DNA from: Leptospiraceae bacterium
Lineage (GTDB): Bacteria > Spirochaetota > Leptospiria > Leptospirales > Leptonemataceae
Assembly (NCBI GenBank): GCA_025059995.1
Contig: JANXCF010000010.1
Coordinates: 1 to 64,000, forward strand
Direction: 5' to 3'
Length of the DNA stretch: 64,000 nucleotides
In this document: positions 9,413-17,532 of the stretch, one piece after another
How positions within the stretch are numbered: position 1 is the first letter of the stretch
Layout: each line of letters opens with the position of its first letter
The notes under the pieces: generated by a model
Database searches by the model: none
What the model saw: only the letters and a program-made list of their open reading frames with translations
What the model was told of the DNA's origin: nothing
Translations under genes and position numbers: made by a program

Positions 9413-10531
9413 TTATGACAAATCTTCTCCTACGATGGCTTTGATTTTGATTCGATTTCCTTTGCGTATGATGTGTAATTCTACTTCAGCTCCAATACCG
9501 GCACGTTGTATTGCCCTCACTAAATCTTCTGTGGATTCAATGTTTTGATCGTTTAATTTATAAATAAAATCATTTTCTTGGATTCCTGCTTTATCCGCTG
9601 AAGAACCTGGAACAACAAAACGAACAACCACTCCTTTTTGATCTCTTGGTATTCCTAAGTATTCTTTTAATCCTTCATTGACTTCTGCTACACTGATTCC
9701 GAGTGCTGCTTTACCAATGACACGTTTTTCTTTTTTTAGGATTTCAATGGTTTCTTTGATTTCATTAATAGGAATAGCAAATCCGATTCCGACACTTCCA
9801 CCCTTCCCATCAGGAGAAATTATGGATTGATTGATACCTATCACCTCTCCATAGATGTTCAACAAAGGACCTCCTGAATTTCCAGGATTGATGGAGGCGT
9901 CAGTTTGGATCCTTGAATACTTCGTATTATCAATATATCGAGTAACAGCTGACACAATCCCAAACGTAAAGGTTCTTGCTAATCCATAGGGTGATCCCAA
10001 CGCAAAGACCAGCTGTCCCGGTTTGACTTTATCAGAATCTCCCAAAACTGCGGGTTGTAGTTTATCCGATGCAGGAACCTTGATCAGAGCTATGTCTGAG
10101 TTTTCGTCCCTTCCTACAAGTTTGGCGATAGCTCTTGTATCATCACTAAAATAAACCTCAATTACCGAAGCTCCTTTTACTACATGGCTATTGGTAACAA
10201 TATAACCCTCTTTGTCGATGATCACACCTGAACCAGCACCTTCCACCTGATGATAAAAATCAAACCAAGCATGAGGACGGACTAAGATGTTCGTTTTAAT
10301 ATAAACCACTGACGGTTGAGCCTTATTGTAAACATTCATGAACGTTTTTTCAATTTCCACAGCGCTGATCTGATCCGAGGCTGGAATAGGATCAGCATTC
10401 GTTTGCAGTGTTCCAGATTTCCAAAATTGCTTAAATCCTGAGTAAAATAAGGGACTAAAAAAGGTTCCCAACAAAAAAGCAGCGAAAAGTAAATTCACTA
10501 AAACATATCTTGATACTTGGATTTTTTTCAT
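9413..10531 (-). CDS. htrA: HtrA/DegP-family serine protease with one PDZ domain
   Basis: Envelope protease/chaperone. An N-terminal hydrophobic helix (about 8-30) acts as signal anchor. The trypsin-like domain carries the full triad: H116 (TNSHVV), D146 (NSDIALIKV) and S219 (NPGNSGGPLL). One PDZ domain follows (about 275-370), with GISVAEVNEGL at its start and PGSSADKAGIQENDFIYKLN inside. One PDZ and 372 residues resemble DegS or HtrA of spirochaetes more than two-PDZ DegP. It appears to be the first gene of htrA-birA-coaX. Confidence 0.95.
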   Translation of the reverse strand: MKKIQVSRYVLVNLLFAAFLLGTFFSPLFYSGFKQFWKSGTLQTNADPIPASDQISAVEIEKTFMNVYNKAQPSVVYIKTNILVRPHAWFDFYHQVEGAGSGVIIDKEGYIVTNSHVVKGASVIEVYFSDDTRAIAKLVGRDENSDIALIKVPASDKLQPAVLGDSDKVKPGQLVFALGSPYGLARTFTFGIVSAVTRYIDNTKYSRIQTDASINPGNSGGPLLNIYGEVIGINQSIISPDGKGGSVGIGFAIPINEIKETIEILKKEKRVIGKAALGISVAEVNEGLKEYLGIPRDQKGVVVRFVVPGSSADKAGIQENDFIYKLNDQNIESTEDLVRAIQRAGIGAEVELHIIRKGNRIKIKAIVGEDLS

Positions 10532-10617
10532 AGGTTCCCCTCAATGAACATGATTTACGTTTTTGTCAAAAAAATCAATTTTTTCTGAGACTTATCTGAA
10601 AGAATTGAAGGGTTTTT

Positions 10618-10707
10618 CGGAGAGGGAGGGATTCGAACCCTCGGTACTCCTTTTGGGAGTACACAGCATTTCCAGTGCTGCACCTTCGGCCTCTCGGTCA
10701 CCTCTCC
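10618..10707 (-). tRNA. tRNA-Ser (anticodon GGA)
   Basis: On the minus strand a 7-base acceptor stem GGAGAGG/CCTCTCC closes the molecule, with discriminator G. Anticodon stem CAGCA/TGCTG encloses loop CTGGAAA, giving GGA. A long variable arm (TACTCC/GGAGTA) marks a class II serine tRNA. The T-arm is GAGGG-TTCGAAT-CCCTC. No CCA is encoded. It stands alone downstream of the decayed segment. Confidence 0.95.
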
Positions 10708-10890
10708 TTATAATTGCAATATACATGTTTTTTGCCAATTTAACATCGTCAAATCAGAATCAAAGAGTCATCCATCAAGCTTCGTGTTTGTAATACCTTT
10801 TACCTCAAAGTTATGAGGCTTGGAATGCATAATTTTAATTGTTAGTTCAGTAAAGGCGTTAACTTTTATTTTGATTGTGTGTGGTTTTTG
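10708..10890. other. Spacer between tRNA-Ser and pseudogene
   Basis: AT-rich DNA with no gene or convincing RNA visible. An in-frame remnant ends at the TAA at 10891-10893; below that only short open stretches broken by stops are seen on both strands. Confidence 0.4.
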
Positions 10891-11740
10891 TTAGACAACT
10901 TCAAAATGTTTCCCTTGGATTTCTAAAAAGTTATCTGGAGAAGTAAGTAGTAAAATCTCATATTTTCCTTTGGGAAAAAATAAATTAATATCCCATAAAA
11001 CAGGAATAGGAATGAGATTTTTTTAAGTTTCTATTGAATTCATTTTTATAAAATTTTATGATTTTTTCAGTTTGAAATAAAATCGTATTCTCTGGAATTT
11101 TAGTGGCAAAGTGATAAATGTATCTTATATCTTTAATTTTAGTTTTCCATAAAAAAGAATCATGGAAAATCACCCACTCAAAAAAATATTACTTTTGTTT
11201 ATTATAAACAAAATCAAACAATAAGACCACATATACTATTAATAAAATGGCATAAAACAGATATTTCTTTAGTAGTAGGTGAGAAAAAATTTAGCCATAG
11301 GACTTCAAAGAATTGATCAAAGCTAAACTTGATGCTATCTTCTTTTACTTTTTGGTTTCGTATATAATAACCACCAACTACATGATCATAGAATAATAGA
11401 TAAGCAAAAGGAACAGCACCTAAAAGATATCTCCAATTATAAAATGTAATCACTTTTGTTTTTGGTGAAATGAATACCAATAGCTCGAATAGAAGTGTCA
11501 TGCCCGGAAGGTAATATAGTTTTCCATCATAATCAAAAAACAAATAGGCTTTTTTCAACTTTACTTGAATCTAACACTAAATATTCTTCTGGATTCCCAA
11601 AGTAATCGTTTAACTCTAAATTTCCTTGCAACAATAAACTGAGCGTTGTCAACCTTCCTGATTAGGTATCAAAAGTTTTAAAGAATGCCAAAAGAAATAA
11701 AATCCAATAAAAAACGAGGATTCATAAAGTAAAGCTAAAT
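10891..11740 (-). pseudogene. Decayed membrane-protein gene with several frameshifts
   Basis: Successive minus-strand frames read as one broken protein. A hydrophobic stretch (ALLYESSFFIGFYFFWH) comes first, then LSLLLQGNLELNDYFGNPEE, and the longest open piece at 11214-11558 (LYYLPGMTLLFELLVFI, YNWRYLLGAVPFAYLLFY). VVLLFDFVYNKQK, a stop, and FFEWVIFHDSFLWKTK to FYKNEFNRNLK follow. After a run of seven A near 11021 the frame shifts to IPIPVLWDINLFFPKGKYEI and ends at 10891. At least three frameshifts and one stop are needed to join the pieces. It has several likely membrane helices. I do not recognise the family. The A7 shift could be a sequencing error, but the nonsense codon supports decay. 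Confidence 0.55.
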
Positions 11741-11803
11741 TTTTATTAAAAAAATGAAGTAAATCGTTTTCATGATTTTATGGGATTTTCTAATAACTCA
11801 AAA

Positions 11804-12247
11804 TTAACTTTTATCTTGTTTATTTTTTATGAACCTTTTATAAATTTCTTCTATTTTTTCCTTTATGGTTTCTCGGAATGGATAGGACCAAACTTCATCA
11901 TTAAAGGCTTTGTATATACCAACAAAAGTAACATAAAGATAACCCAAAAGGCTCAAAATCCAGACGGTTTCAGTTAAAGGATGAAGAAGTTGATTTTCAC
12001 CAAACAGCCATCGAAACAGAGGAAAATTTTCCAAAAACCAAAGAACAATATAAACTAAAACAATAAACAAATTGATTTCTTTTGCTTGATCCTTATGAAA
12101 TTCCACCAAAGGATCGTTTTTTTGGGACTTCAAAGAAACAATAATCCATCCTACGAGAGGAACGTAAGAAATTACCGCTAAGAGTTCATCTCCGTTTTCG
12201 ATTTTACTTTTGATTTGTTGTTGGATTTGTTTTATCTTATCAGCCAT
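11804..12247 (-). CDS. Small DUF4870/Tic20-like membrane protein
   Basis: About 147 residues: a charged N-terminal helix, then LLAVISYVPLVGWIIV, a polar loop with LVEFHKDQAKE, and two further hydrophobic stretches. The pattern of a YVPLVGWI helix followed by FHxxQA is that of DUF4870/Tic20-like proteins of unknown role. ATG at 12247 (MADKIKQ) is chosen because the longer frame to 12322 runs back into a tRNA-Ser gene, which cannot be coding sequence. It lies just downstream of the two tRNA-Ser genes and may share their transcript. Confidence 0.7.
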   Translation of the reverse strand: MADKIKQIQQQIKSKIENGDELLAVISYVPLVGWIIVSLKSQKNDPLVEFHKDQAKEINLFIVLVYIVLWFLENFPLFRWLFGENQLLHPLTETVWILSLLGYLYVTFVGIYKAFNDEVWSYPFRETIKEKIEEIYKRFIKNKQDKS

Positions 12248-12263
12248 AATTTTTATACAACTT

Positions 12264-12354
12264 CGGAGAGGGAGGGATTCGAACCCTCGGTAGCACATTT
12301 CTGTACTACGGCGGTTTAGCAAACCGCTGCCTTAAGCCTCTCGGCCACCTCTCC
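12264..12354 (-). tRNA. tRNA-Ser (anticodon GCT)
   Basis: The acceptor stem is GGAGAGG/CCTCTCC with discriminator G. Anticodon stem GCGGT/ACCGC holds loop TTGCTAA, giving GCT. A long variable arm (GTAGTAC.../GTGCTAC) shows class II. There is no encoded CCA. Its 3' 29 bases are identical to those of the tRNA-Ser(GGA) gene at 10618. It lies five bases downstream of tRNA-Ser(TGA). Confidence 0.95.
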
Positions 12355-12359
12355 CCATT

Positions 12360-12446
12360 CGGAGGAGGTGGGATTCGAACCCACGGTACCCGCCAGGGTA
12401 CAACGGTTTTCAAGACCGCCGCCTTAAACCACTCGGCCACTCCTCC
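12360..12446 (-). tRNA. tRNA-Ser (anticodon TGA)
   Basis: Acceptor stem GGAGGAG/CTCCTCC with discriminator G; anticodon stem GCGGT/ACCGT with loop CTTGAAA, giving TGA; a long variable arm with GTACCC/GGGTAC; T-arm GTGGG-TTCGAAT-CCCAC. No CCA is encoded. It is the upstream member of a tandem pair with tRNA-Ser(GCT), and the two are probably processed from one precursor. Confidence 0.95.
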
Positions 12447-12511
12447 ACTATCCATTGGTTTTAATCAAACGGAAACGTCAAGCCAAACTATAGGGAACAC
12501 TCTAATGAATT

Positions 12512-13615
12512 TTATTGATGTTTCTTTTCTAATTCTTCCATACGTTTTTTTAGGGCTTTGATTTCTTTTGCGTATTCTTCGAGCTTTTGTAAGTGTAGCT
12601 GGATACGATGAAATTTCGCAGAAGGAATCGCTGGATAACCTAAATAAATCCCTGATTCTGGAATGTCACTCAACACAGCAGTTCTACCCAGAAGTATTGT
12701 ATCATCAGGAATCTGGACATGATCAGCAATCCCCACTTGACCACTACATATAACGCGCTTTCCCAATTTTGAAGACCCAGCAATTCCCACTTGAGCAACA
12801 AGGATGGAATTTTCTCCTATATCGCAGTTATGAGCGACATGGATCAAATTATCTGTGATTACCCCTTTTCGAATGATTGTTTTATCATAAGTAGCTCGAT
12901 CAATGCAACAATTTGCACCAATGACAACATCATCTTCAATTTCTACAATCCCGAGCTGTGGTATACGATAATGCCGAAACTGTTCATCCTGCGCAAAACC
13001 AAAACCCTCGCTACCTATCACTGTTCCAGGATGGATTCGACAATTTTTTCCAATGATACAACCCCACCCCACATAAACATTCGGAAATAAGATAGTATTA
13101 TCTCCAATTTGAACACCAGCTTCAATTACTACATTTGCCCCTAAATATACGTTTTCCCCCAATTTTACGTTTTCTCCAATCACAACGTTGGGACCTACGT
13201 AGATTTTTTGCGGGAGCTCAACACTTGGATGTATCTCAGCAGAGGGATGGACGTAATGTTCTTCTTTCACATCCCATAGTTCGTAATCAAAGAAATGTTG
13301 CAAAAATAATGCACGAAAAACATCCACATTCTTGGAAACGAAAAAAACTGTTTTTGGATAACTTTCCTTAATCGATAAAAAAATTTCTTTATTTGTAACA
13401 ACAGCTTTGGGAGGAGTTTGAGGATTTAAGTATTGAATGAACTTTTTATTGTTTAAAAAAACTATTGAATCTTTTGTGTATTCTTCAATGGGTTTTAACT
13501 CTACGAAAAATTGATTTTCGCTAGCGTGATAAATTTCAAAATCAAGGTGTTTTTTTAGTTTTTCATTGATCTCATCAAGAGATATAAGTTTTTTTTTTAG
13601 ATTTTGTAATTTCAT
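12512..13615 (-). CDS. lpxD: UDP-3-O-(3-hydroxyacyl)glucosamine N-acyltransferase
   Basis: Third enzyme of lipid A synthesis; it adds the N-linked hydroxyacyl chain from acyl-ACP. An N-terminal uridine-binding domain (about 1-110) precedes a left-handed beta-helix of hexapeptide repeats from about 120 (IHPSVELPQKIYVGPNVVIG, then VKLGENVYLGANVVIEAGV). NLIHVAHNCDIGENSI carries the catalytic His region, and the C-terminal helix (IQLHLQKLEEYAKEIKALKK) is charged. Length (367) fits LpxD rather than LpxA. It lies 11 bases after rpmB. With lpxC and lpxA also in the window, it shows an LPS-making outer membrane. Confidence 0.95.
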   Translation of the reverse strand: MKLQNLKKKLISLDEINEKLKKHLDFEIYHASENQFFVELKPIEEYTKDSIVFLNNKKFIQYLNPQTPPKAVVTNKEIFLSIKESYPKTVFFVSKNVDVFRALFLQHFFDYELWDVKEEHYVHPSAEIHPSVELPQKIYVGPNVVIGENVKLGENVYLGANVVIEAGVQIGDNTILFPNVYVGWGCIIGKNCRIHPGTVIGSEGFGFAQDEQFRHYRIPQLGIVEIEDDVVIGANCCIDRATYDKTIIRKGVITDNLIHVAHNCDIGENSILVAQVGIAGSSKLGKRVICSGQVGIADHVQIPDDTILLGRTAVLSDIPESGIYLGYPAIPSAKFHRIQLHLQKLEEYAKEIKALKKRMEELEKKHQ

Positions 13616-13626
13616 CAGGGATGATT

Positions 13627-13872
13627 TTACTTTTTCTCTAAAACTTTTAGATCTTGTCCGTATTTTTTGATTAGGGTTTTAATTCCTGTTTTATTTAAGG
13701 ATTTTAACATTCTCGCAGAAATTCTCAAAGTGACAAACCGATCTTCTTCTGGGATATAGATTCTTTTTTTGAATAGGTTTACTTTGAATTTTCGCTTGGT
13801 TTTTCTGTGTGAGTGCGATATCGTATTTCCCACTTGGGTTCTTTTACCAGAGATTTGACATTTTCTTGCCAT
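13627..13872 (-). CDS. rpmB: 50S ribosomal protein L28
   Basis: 81 residues, strongly basic, with the L28 pattern MARKCQISGKRTQVGNTISH, then KRKFKVNL and RFVTLRISARMLKSLNKTGI. It is a component of the large ribosomal subunit. AGGAGT precedes the ATG. A promoter with TTGTCA and TATATA lies upstream (see 13890-13941). lpxD follows closely and probably shares the transcript. Confidence 0.97.
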   Translation of the reverse strand: MARKCQISGKRTQVGNTISHSHRKTKRKFKVNLFKKRIYIPEEDRFVTLRISARMLKSLNKTGIKTLIKKYGQDLKVLEKK

Positions 13873-13889
13873 ACTCCTATTTTTTTTTT

Positions 13890-13941
13890 TATATAGTGCT
13901 AGTCAATTCGAATTGACAAATTTTGGATTTTAATGTATACT
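13890..13941. promoter_or_regulatory. Back-to-back sigma-70-type promoters over a palindrome
   Basis: Plus strand: TTGACA (13913-13918), 17-base spacer, TATACT (13936-13941), driving the gene at 13949. Minus strand: TTGTCA (13919-13914), 18-base spacer, TATATA (13895-13890), driving rpmB-lpxD. The two -35 elements overlap each other and overlap the perfect 14-base palindrome TCAATTCGAATTGA (13903-13916). Only one polymerase could bind at a time, and the palindrome could be an operator. Positions are read directly from sequence; activity is inferred. Confidence 0.6.
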
Positions 13942-13948
13942 TTTCATT

Positions 13949-14797
13949 ATGTCTTTTTATATCATAGATATACTTCCATACTTAAAGGGTGAGGCTATAC
14001 TTAATATAGAAAAATTACTTGGAATGGTTTTACGAAACACTTCGAAAAAAGAAGAACTACAAAAACAATTAAAAAGCATTTTAAAACGAAAATTTCTTCC
14101 CATCTTCAAAGAACATCTTTTGAGTGATAAAAACCATATTACAAAACAAATCTTTTTAGAGGGTGGATTCCTATTAAAAGAAGAAGGGTGGGAAATATCC
14201 GAAATCGACTTTCCCTTGATTGAATTTCATGATTATATTTACTTACCTCTTGAATTTTACGAAATCATCTTAGAAGATGGTTTTTTCTTAAAGAATCACT
14301 TTCTAATTGGAGCATTAAAAAAAGTCCCGAAAAGAGAACTATTCTTTTGGAAAACATGGTTAGAAAAAGAAACCCAAATTCAATTTTATCATGAAACCCA
14401 AGAGAAATATTTACTGAAGTTTTATTTTTATGTTCTTCTATCTCCTATCAATTTACCTTTCATAACTTTGAAAAAAAGAATTTATTCTTTAGAGGAAGTG
14501 TTTCGAGAATATCTCAATAAACATCCCTTGTTATTATGGAATGAGAATTTTTATTTCTATCAAGCATTAACAAAATTGAATTTATATTATGGGGACTCTT
14601 TTGTTTATTTCGAGAACACAAAATTAAAGCTAAAAGAACTACTTCTTTTGTTTTTAACAGGAAAATTAATCCCAATATTTGAGAAAGGGAAAATCCAACA
14701 TCTTGTAGCTACAAGAGAACTTAGAGATATTGAAATCTCTACTTATACTCCCTCTGATAATGTAAAAAGTCTATACCAAATAAACATAAAGATTTAA
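13949..14797 (+). CDS. Protein of unknown function (282 aa)
   Basis: I do not recognise a family. The protein is cytoplasmic by appearance, without signal peptide, rich in Leu, Lys, Phe and Glu, and mostly helical by pattern. It starts MSFYIIDILPYLKGEAILNI and has a long central region of aromatic/charged helices (LKFYFYVLLSPINLPFITLK). The ATG falls seven bases after the -10 TATACT, so the transcript would start at or next to the start codon and be leaderless; there is no Shine-Dalgarno sequence. Its stop overlaps ribF convergently by four bases. Confidence 0.75.
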   Translation: MSFYIIDILPYLKGEAILNIEKLLGMVLRNTSKKEELQKQLKSILKRKFLPIFKEHLLSDKNHITKQIFLEGGFLLKEEGWEISEIDFPLIEFHDYIYLPLEFYEIILEDGFFLKNHFLIGALKKVPKRELFFWKTWLEKETQIQFYHETQEKYLLKFYFYVLLSPINLPFITLKKRIYSLEEVFREYLNKHPLLLWNENFYFYQALTKLNLYYGDSFVYFENTKLKLKELLLLFLTGKLIPIFEKGKIQHLVATRELRDIEISTYTPSDNVKSLYQINIKI

Positions 14798-15732
14798 AAA
14801 CACTTCTCACACTCTGGAAGTTTATCTGCCATTTCCCTATCTTTTTGGAGTTGATTTCGCAGTTCATCTACGCTAGAAAATTTCATTTCATCTCGAATAC
14901 GATCCACAAAATGGAACTTTACGATCTCACCATAAATCAATTTATCAAAGTTTAAAATATGAGCCTCTATACTCAAAAGTTGATTATTAAATGTAGGGTT
15001 AAAGCCAATATTAATCATCGCTTTGTATAACACTCCACCAAGTTCACAATAACCAATATAAACTCCAATCTTCGGAATTACCTTTGTTAGAGGGACATCC
15101 AAATTGGCTGTGGGAAAACCAATAAGTTTACCTCTTTGAAAACCTTTCACAACAGTCCCAGTGATAAAAAAATTTTTTCCTAAAAGAAGGTTAGCTTGTC
15201 GGATTTCTCCTGCTTTTAGGAGTTCTCTAATCCTTGAGCTGGATACAATCTTATCATCGATCTTTACTGGAGATAACTGTTCTACATGATATCCATATTT
15301 TTCTTCTCTTTTTTTTAAAAATTCAAAATTACCTTCACGTCCTTTCCCAAAACATTGATCATAACCGATCACAATGTATTTTGCTTTTAACTTTTCTACT
15401 AAGATTTTTTCTAAAAAGATTTCTGCAGTAGTATTCGCTAATTCTTGGGTAAATGGCAGTACTACTACTACATCAATATCATATTTTTGTAGTAAAGATA
15501 CCTTTTCTTCATAAGTGAAAAGTTCCATTCCATATTTCTCACGTCGTTTCCCTAACACTATATCAGGATGCGGATGATATGTGACTAAAATCCTTTTGTA
15601 AGAATCTCTTTTTCTTTGGATTCTCTTTAGGAGTTCCTGATGTCCTATGTGAATTCCATCAAATACTCCAAGAGTGATATTTGCATGACTCCAGTCAGGA
15701 CGAAAAGAGTCTAAATCATGAATTATAAGCAT
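14794..15732 (-). CDS. ribF: Bifunctional riboflavin kinase/FAD synthetase
   Basis: It makes FMN from riboflavin and then FAD. The N-terminal nucleotidyltransferase domain has LGVFDGIHIGHQELL and TYHPHPD, with ISSSRIR-like VSSSRIRELL near 170. The C-terminal flavokinase domain (about 185-305) has GKLIGFPTANL and PKIGVYIGY, ending MINIGFNPTF and the catalytic-region EAHILNF. 312 residues is the normal length. It is followed by bcp with one base between in the same direction, so the two may share a transcript. Confidence 0.96.
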   Translation of the reverse strand: MLIIHDLDSFRPDWSHANITLGVFDGIHIGHQELLKRIQRKRDSYKRILVTYHPHPDIVLGKRREKYGMELFTYEEKVSLLQKYDIDVVVVLPFTQELANTTAEIFLEKILVEKLKAKYIVIGYDQCFGKGREGNFEFLKKREEKYGYHVEQLSPVKIDDKIVSSSRIRELLKAGEIRQANLLLGKNFFITGTVVKGFQRGKLIGFPTANLDVPLTKVIPKIGVYIGYCELGGVLYKAMINIGFNPTFNNQLLSIEAHILNFDKLIYGEIVKFHFVDRIRDEMKFSSVDELRNQLQKDREMADKLPECEKCF

Positions 15733-15733
15733 A

Positions 15734-16201
15734 TCAAAGTTTTCCTTGTTTTCTTAGTTCTCTTATAACATTCAATAATTCCTCTTTTGTTCTTCGAAAC
15801 AGTGATAGCACCTCTTTGTGATACCAAATTAAATTCTGTTCCTTATCTAACAAAAACACAGCACGATTCACAGTTCCTAAAAGAGTTTTACATCCAAAAA
15901 TTTCTGCAACTTTACCTTCGGGATCGCTCAACAAACGAAATGGGAGCTGATATTTTTTTTTGAATTTCTTATGGGACTCAATACTGTCTCTATTAATACC
16001 AACTACATCAATGTCAAAATCTCGAAATTGCTCTATCCCATCTCTATAGTCACAGAGTTGAGCTGTGCATACAGGTGTGTCATCTCCAGGGTAGAAAACG
16101 ATAAGTAATGGTTGATTTTGCTCATACAAGCGAAAAAGGTTTTCTTCATCATCATATAATTCAAAATCAGGAACCTTTTGATCGAGATTTAAAGTTTTCA
16201 T
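15734..16201 (-). CDS. bcp: Thiol peroxidase of the Bcp/PrxQ type
   Basis: A peroxiredoxin reducing hydroperoxides at the expense of thioredoxin. The 155-residue thioredoxin fold starts LDQKVPDFELYDDEENLFRL. The active site is FYPGDDTPVCTAQLCDYRDG, with peroxidatic C45 and a second cysteine at C50, the spacing that defines the PrxQ/Bcp group with an intramolecular disulfide. PLLIVFYP and the LLSDPEGKVAEIFG segment are also typical. It is immediately upstream of ribF. Confidence 0.93.
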   Translation of the reverse strand: MKTLNLDQKVPDFELYDDEENLFRLYEQNQPLLIVFYPGDDTPVCTAQLCDYRDGIEQFRDFDIDVVGINRDSIESHKKFKKKYQLPFRLLSDPEGKVAEIFGCKTLLGTVNRAVFLLDKEQNLIWYHKEVLSLFRRTKEELLNVIRELRKQGKL

Positions 16202-16232
16202 ATTTTAGCCTCTCTTATTAAGAAAAACAAAA

Positions 16233-16775
16233 TCAAAATAATGCATATTCTTCTTCTTTAGTATAAATGGAACCATGAGGGTGGAGAATACTAGAGTAAA
16301 GAAAAAAAGACACAACATCAAACTCCATCGTTGTAAAACCTTCGAAAGAAAGCAAGTATTCATTTAGTTTTCTTTGATTAACGACATCCATTCTTGCAAT
16401 AGTAACATGTGGGATGAAATTTTGTGCTGGTTTTGATAAAGGGATTTTGTATTTTTGAAGCAATTTTATGATTTCATTTCGAAGTGCTATCACGGGTTCA
16501 TTCGGAATGGCTTTCAACCATAAGATTTTTTGCTTTTTGATGAAAACATTTGGTTCTTGCAAACTAATCCGAAATCGCTTTCCTTGAACTTCTCTTAGAA
16601 TCTCTCGAATATGTTCGAATAAGTCAAGAGGAATCTCTCCAAGAAATTCCAAAGTCAAATGGAGATTTTCTTTTTTTGTCCATTTGGCTGTGGGTATCCC
16701 TATTTGACATCGCTCTATTTCATCTCGAACTTCTTCTGGTATATCCAAAGCAATAAAAACCCTTTTATGGTTCAT
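16233..16775 (-). CDS. thpR: RNA 2',3'-cyclic phosphodiesterase (2H family)
   Basis: A LigT/ThpR-like enzyme with two H-x-T-x motifs: HLTLEFLG (H39, T41) and HVTIARM (about 128). These motifs define the 2H phosphoesterase superfamily, which hydrolyses 2',3'-cyclic phosphates to 2'-phosphates. It starts RVFIALDIPEEVRDEI, and its 180 residues are normal. It overlaps the end of ispD by 11 bases, so translation is likely coupled. Its physiological RNA substrate is unknown. Confidence 0.92.
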   Translation of the reverse strand: MNHKRVFIALDIPEEVRDEIERCQIGIPTAKWTKKENLHLTLEFLGEIPLDLFEHIREILREVQGKRFRISLQEPNVFIKKQKILWLKAIPNEPVIALRNEIIKLLQKYKIPLSKPAQNFIPHVTIARMDVVNQRKLNEYLLSFEGFTTMEFDVVSFFLYSSILHPHGSIYTKEEEYALF

Positions 16776-17526
16776 ATTCTATTTGATACTTTTTTAAACC
16801 CAATAGACTTTTTACAAGTGGAAAATCTTCTTTGTAAGTGATTTTTATATTATGACTTTCTGAAACAACAATATCATATGGGATTTTATGTTCATCACAC
16901 CATGTAAGTAAATCAGTATAACGTATTTCTGTAGGTTTTTTTAAAAATAATTCCAAATAACGTCCATTCAAAAGTTGCGGTGTTTTAATCACAAAAAGAG
17001 TATTCCTATCGATAGGTTTAATCGTGTCTAATTTCTGAACCACAGTTTCATGGATAGGAGCTGCTAAAGAAATCCCACCTAATGAGGGACTTTGAAGGAA
17101 AGCCTCCATACATCTATCTAAGTCTTCTAAAAGAAAAAGGGGTCTTGCGGTATCATGGATAAAAACCAAGACTTGCTCAAAGTTAAGTTGTTTTTTCTCA
17201 GAATCTGCTTTCACAACAATCAATCCTTGTTTTGTGGAATCATGGCGATTTTCTCCTCCTTGTGTGAATAGTAAATCATAGTTTCGATACAATTCTCTTG
17301 CGTATTCAAAATAATCTTTGTGAATAACCATAACCATGCTTTCAGGTTTGAAATTCTTTTTTTCACGACTTACATGCGAAATACCCTGAAACCAACGTTG
17401 AAACCGAAGAATGCTATATTCAGCCAAAGTATGACCATCAAGCTTTTGGAACTGTTTGGGGACTTCACCTCCTATTCTTGATCCAATCCCACCCGCCAAA
17501 AGAATTGCGTAAATATGATATGTCAT
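16765..17526 (-). CDS. ispD: 2-C-methyl-D-erythritol 4-phosphate cytidylyltransferase
   Basis: MEP-pathway enzyme joining CTP and MEP to make CDP-ME. The signature AILLAGGIGSRIGGEVPKQF holds the CTP-binding loop. VLVFIHDTARPLF carries the conserved D-x-A-R-P, and LFVIKTPQLL is the family TPQ motif. There are 253 residues; a region near 65-80 (VSREKKNFKPESMV) is slightly longer than usual. ispE is elsewhere in the window (35591). It overlaps thpR by 11 bases. Confidence 0.94.
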   Translation of the reverse strand: MTYHIYAILLAGGIGSRIGGEVPKQFQKLDGHTLAEYSILRFQRWFQGISHVSREKKNFKPESMVMVIHKDYFEYARELYRNYDLLFTQGGENRHDSTKQGLIVVKADSEKKQLNFEQVLVFIHDTARPLFLLEDLDRCMEAFLQSPSLGGISLAAPIHETVVQKLDTIKPIDRNTLFVIKTPQLLNGRYLELFLKKPTEIRYTDLLTWCDEHKIPYDIVVSESHNIKITYKEDFPLVKSLLGLKKYQIEYEP

Positions 17527-17532
17527 AGAAAA

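Noticed and set aside
12248-12322. Extended N-terminus of the DUF4870-like protein
   Set aside because: It overlaps the tRNA-Ser(GCT) gene; MADKIKQ at 12247 is the sensible start.
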